DNA of 20,881 nucleotides, from the NCBI GenBank assembly GCA_003427395.1, contig BFEA01000019.1, positions 1,539,745-1,560,625 on the forward strand, given 5' to 3'. Shown piece after piece: positions 18,575 to 20,881 of this stretch; positions within the stretch are counted from its first letter, which is position 1; each line of letters opens with the position of its first letter. Origin of the DNA: Chara braunii (Eukaryota; Streptophyta; Charophyceae; Charales; Characeae). Made by a program: the position numbers and the translations under genes. Below the pieces are notes generated by a model, which was not told the DNA's origin, did not search any database, and was given only the letters and a program-made list of their open reading frames with translations.

Positions 18575-19174
18575 TGGCATAGCTGCAAGCCAGGTTCCTT
18601 ATGAAGAGTAACGCCCGTTAGGCCGGCCTGCAGCGGAGTACTATAGGCCACTGGTTTGAATTATTGCCTGCATCTCAGGCCACGTAATGCCGTGCAGGCT
18701 GCCCCGGGGCTGGGCTCCGCTCGGCTCGCTGCCCCCATCGCCCTTCATGCCGAGGTCGCGGCCCAAGGCTCTCATAGCCTGCCGTGACCGACACTTCTAT
18801 CGCCGCTCTCCGGCAACCCCCGGCCTCCGCTTCAACCTGTGCCGCTCCCGGCGATGGCTCCTACCACCTGTGGTGCATGGTCAACCTGGTGCCTACAAAC
18901 TTTCTACCGTGCGACCCCAAGCTACTGATTTTTCGTAGCCGGGTGGCGTCGTAACCCTACCAAGTCAACACTATGCCGTCCGAGGTCTTGTCTGCGCGTG
19001 CGAGGTTACGACCGCCTCAGAGACACGTCTCGGGGTCCTCTGAGACCCACACTTGGTCAAGCTAATGCGTGCCCACAAAGTGCACGTCCACACACTCTCT
19101 AATCAACACCAATGGGGCACGTCCTCAAATGTCGTCAGGCGCGACCTTCCTGCGAGCTGCAAAAACGTGCCCAT
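18575..19174. other. Unassigned GC-rich region
   Basis: Contains the paired words CTCAGAG and CTCTGAG near 19017-19045, and a GCTGGGCTCC phrase near 18709 that also occurs near 18370. No gene or known repeat recognised. Confidence 0.4.
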
Positions 19175-19192
19175 ATACCCTTGTAAGGGTAT
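19175..19192. repeat. Perfect 8-bp-arm hairpin
   Basis: ATACCCTT and AAGGGTAT separated by GT. It is a compact palindrome just upstream of the 57-bp repeats. Function unknown. Confidence 0.8.
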
Positions 19193-19216
19193 TCGGGCCG
19201 ACAACATACCCTAAAC

Positions 19217-19495
19217 GAAGGAAAAGAAAAAAAAAAAAGCCCGCTACAAAGGAAAAACAACATCTCCACTTACTTCTGTATGTGGATTGAGCGTTGCCCC
19301 AAATACTGTCTGTTTTAACTTAAAAAAAAATCCCTGTTTACAACGAAGAAAAAGAAAAAGAAAAAAAAAGCCGGCTACAAGGAAAAATAACATATCCACT
19401 TACTTCTGTATGTGGACTGAGTGTTGCGCCAAATACTGGAAAAATAACATATCCACTTACTTCTGTATGTGGACTGAGTGTTGCGCCAAATACTG
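19217..19495 (+). repeat. 57-bp repeat, three units, two of them identical
   Basis: Units 19252-19308, 19382-19438 and 19439-19495 contain CCACTTACTTCTGTATGTGGA and end CCAAATACTG. Units two and three are identical over all 57 bases. The first differs at several sites and is followed by extra sequence, giving a larger 130-bp period together with the preceding A-rich GAAGAAAAAG stretch. The unit includes the inverted pair TCCAC and GTGGA. Confidence 0.95.
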
Positions 19496-19701
19496 TCTGT
19501 TTTAAGTTTGTATTCGTAGGCGGGAATTCCAGTCCTCCTTGCAAAGTCTAGCCCCGACAGTGTTCAACGGGGACCTCCCGACACGCCAGATACCATGCTC
19601 CCCCTCTTTCATTTTTCTTATTTTTCATATTTTTTCTTTTACTAATTTTTTAAAATTTTCGTATCGTTGCCCTGGAAAAGTTGTACCCCAATATTCATTG
19701 T

Positions 19702-19774
19702 ACAACGTACGTACGTTGTATTTGAATACAACGTACCTGGTACGTTGTATTCGTATACAACGTACATACGTTGT
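19702..19774. repeat. 73-bp near-perfect palindrome
   Basis: Symmetric about 19738. The centre, 19724-19752, is a perfect palindrome (14-bp arms, GAATACAACGTACC and its complement). Outer words ACAACGTACGTACGTTGT (19702-19719, itself palindromic) and ACAACGTACATACGTTGT (19757-19774) mirror one another. A related word lies at 10203-10220. The DNA could extrude as a nested cruciform. Confidence 0.95.
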
Positions 19775-19793
19775 TTTCGGGTTAAGACGGTAG

Positions 19794-19888
19794 TTGCACT
19801 ACTGGCCATCCGCCAAGAATTCGAATGCATCTGGACAAATAGGATGTCCACATGCAATCAAGATGTTGGCGGATGGCGAGTAGTGCAA
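19794..19888. repeat. 95-nt foldback with 44-nt arms
   Basis: Arms 19794-19837 and 19845-19888 pair along their whole length with about nine mismatches, closing a 7-nt loop. The outer 23 bp (19794-19816 and 19866-19888) have one mismatch. It belongs to the inverted element around it. Size and shape resemble a MITE-derived small-RNA precursor, but no expression evidence can be read from sequence. Confidence 0.85.
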
Positions 19889-20039
19889 CCAGGCATCCCC
19901 CATGCGTGGCCTATGGCGAGTGGTGGAACAAGGCCCCAACTGAGAGAGTATCCTGACCTGGGCCGCTAGCTCCAACTGTGTTTTCGGGCCTCTGCGGTTC
20001 CGGCGGTTCCCATGAAATCCGGGAAAAAGTGGACATTTA

Positions 20040-20678
20040 GGGCCTCGCCACACCACTGTCGGAACCAGAAAAGTACGAGTGCATCTTCACCGCAAAGTGA
20101 TCAGATGCATCTGTCTGTTACTATTCATAGGGCCTCGTTCCACACCACTTCACTCCACTTCAATTTCAAGTGCGGCACTTGAGCCGCGTCACAGGGCAAT
20201 GTCATTAAAAAACACTTGAGCCTGGCACAGTTCTACGTTACACTCCACTCCACACTCGAAACAGGAGCGGGAAAGTGGCAGAGGCCGTTGGCGTGAGGGA
20301 AGTGGGGATGTAAAACAAAAAAAAGAGAAAACAGGGGAACGTGCAGCGCCTACAACCACCTCTCTACTCTCACTTGCGCCTTTTTGAAGTGCGGCTCAAG
20401 TGTGGTCGGAGAGGTGACTTGAAAAATTCACAGATTCGCCTCGGCCGCACTTGAGGTGCACTCGACGTTTTTGGCGGGCACCGGGAGAGGCCGGAAGCCT
20501 AATGGCGATTAGGGAAGGTGAAAGTCAAGTGCAGTGCAGTGTGGAACGAAGAATTTCTCAAGTATTTCTAAAGTGGAGTGGTGTGGAACAAGGCCCATAG
20601 TAATGGCTGCATCTGGCCACTCATTGCGGGAACATGCACTCTTACTTTTCTCGTCTGGACAGTGGTGTGGCGAGGCCC
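20040..20678. mobile_element. Outer foldback MITE, split by another MITE
   Basis: Ends GGGCCTCGCCACACCACTGTC (20040) and its complement (to 20678). The arms continue inward for some 80 bp (20040-20125 and 20600-20678), including AGAAAAGTA(C/A)GAGTGCAT and CAGATGCA words in mirror order. Flanks are TTA on the left and ATA on the right, one base short of a 3-bp target duplication. Without the inner insertion the element would be about 170 bp and almost wholly palindromic. Superfamily probably PIF/Harbinger-like, judged from the GGGCC ends. Confidence 0.75.
20130..20596. mobile_element. Inner MITE with ATA target duplication
   Basis: 467 bp. Ends GGGCC(T/C)(T/C)GTTCCACACCACT-type, nearly identical over the first 20 bases (20130-20149 and complement of 20577-20596). 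It is flanked by ATA at 20127-20129 and 20597-20599. Inside, AAGTGCGGC and its complement recur near 20170, 20390 and 20448, which could be binding sites for a transposase supplied elsewhere. No coding capacity. Confidence 0.85.
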
Positions 20679-20740
20679 ATACATATACTGTGGGTTCTCT
20701 TCACACTGGTAACACGGAGCCAACCCCGGTGCTACTGGTA

Positions 20741-20825
20741 GGTCCCACTTAAACGAATTAGCCGATATGGACCGTAGATAGCAGAGATCAACGGCCAGAA
20801 TCTCTTAATCCGTGCAAGTGGGACC
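20741..20825. mobile_element. 85-bp MITE with GGTCCCACTT ends
   Basis: Inverted ends GGTCCCACTTAAACGAATTA (20741-20760) and the complement of 20806-20825 agree at 17 of 20 positions. Too small to code. A second copy follows at 20842. Confidence 0.75.
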
Positions 20826-20841
20826 TTGGCCCCCGGGGCTA

Positions 20842-20881
20842 GATCCCACTTACACGAATCATTAAGCCATATTGACCGTAG
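20842..20881. mobile_element. Second, truncated copy of the GGTCCCACTT MITE
   Basis: Starts GATCCCACTTACACGAAT and continues to TTGACCGTAG, aligned with 20741-20777 of the preceding element. It is cut by the window edge. A GGCCCCCGGGGC spacer separates the two. Confidence 0.7.

Larger units (their letters stand above)
19702..19936 (-). mobile_element. GGGCC-ended TIR element, right copy (inverted)
   Basis: Read on the minus strand it begins GGGCCTTGTTCCACCACTCG (19936 leftward), then carries CTACTCGCCATCCGCC, then CTACCGTCTTAACCCG (19793-19778), then the palindromic ACAACGTA words. This is the module order found at 9728-10300. The last 24 bases agree with the left copy except for about three substitutions. 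CAA follows the end (19937-19939) and CAA precedes the left copy (9725-9727). Confidence 0.55.

Overview
The window looks like intergenic DNA from a large, repeat-rich eukaryotic genome, most likely a land plant. I found no complete host protein-coding gene, no rRNA or intact tRNA gene, and no bacterial features. The plant reading rests on four things: a retrozyme-like hammerhead ribozyme repeat, a relic of an L1-type LINE reverse transcriptase, several small terminal-inverted-repeat elements (MITEs) with GGGCC ends and 3-bp target duplications, and long noncoding retroelement-like repeats. No species can be named. Two N bases show that this is a draft assembly.

Layout. 1-1050: microsatellites, GC-rich short repeats and unrecognised DNA. 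1051-5790: copy A of a long noncoding repeat. It starts with a 229-bp tandem duplication, has a TATA-like box, carries a 425-bp-period ribozyme repeat (2339-2885) and an AT-rich MITE (4702-4876), and includes an array of nine short hairpins (3983-5261). 5791-9440: mostly unassigned DNA, with an A-rich tandem repeat, a small ORF with two 28-residue repeats, and a broken ORF on the minus strand. 9442-9725: LINE reverse-transcriptase relic followed by a tRNA-like SINE relic. 9728-10300: a TIR-element end. 10300-14510: copy B of the long repeat, with a 202-bp tandem duplication whose junction is an N, and an array of 17 hairpins (12725-13989). 14640-16330: CAG-rich degenerate repeat. 16654-16711: (CT)n. 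17588-17627: 40 T. 18515-19495: small tandem repeats. 19702-20881: a cluster of palindromes, foldbacks and nested MITEs.

Two observations stand out. First, the minus strand at 2415-2474 contains every core element of a type III hammerhead self-cleaving ribozyme, placed at the edge of a 116-bp direct repeat. This is the arrangement expected of a retrozyme-like, circular-RNA-producing element. Second, copies A and B each carry an array of one hairpin design: a variable but matching lower arm, an unpaired C, a 2-bp step, a 3'-side bulge, an apical stem and an A(A/G)CTTA hexaloop. The arms, the step and the apical stem change on both sides together between hairpins and between copies, while the loop stays fixed. 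I do not recognise this motif. It may be a structured RNA module of a plant retroelement family.

The window contains mobile elements and their remains, so there is no operon logic. The apparent relationships are nesting (MITEs inside repeats, a MITE inside a MITE) and a possible 10.2-kb structure whose inverted ends lie at 9728 and 19936.
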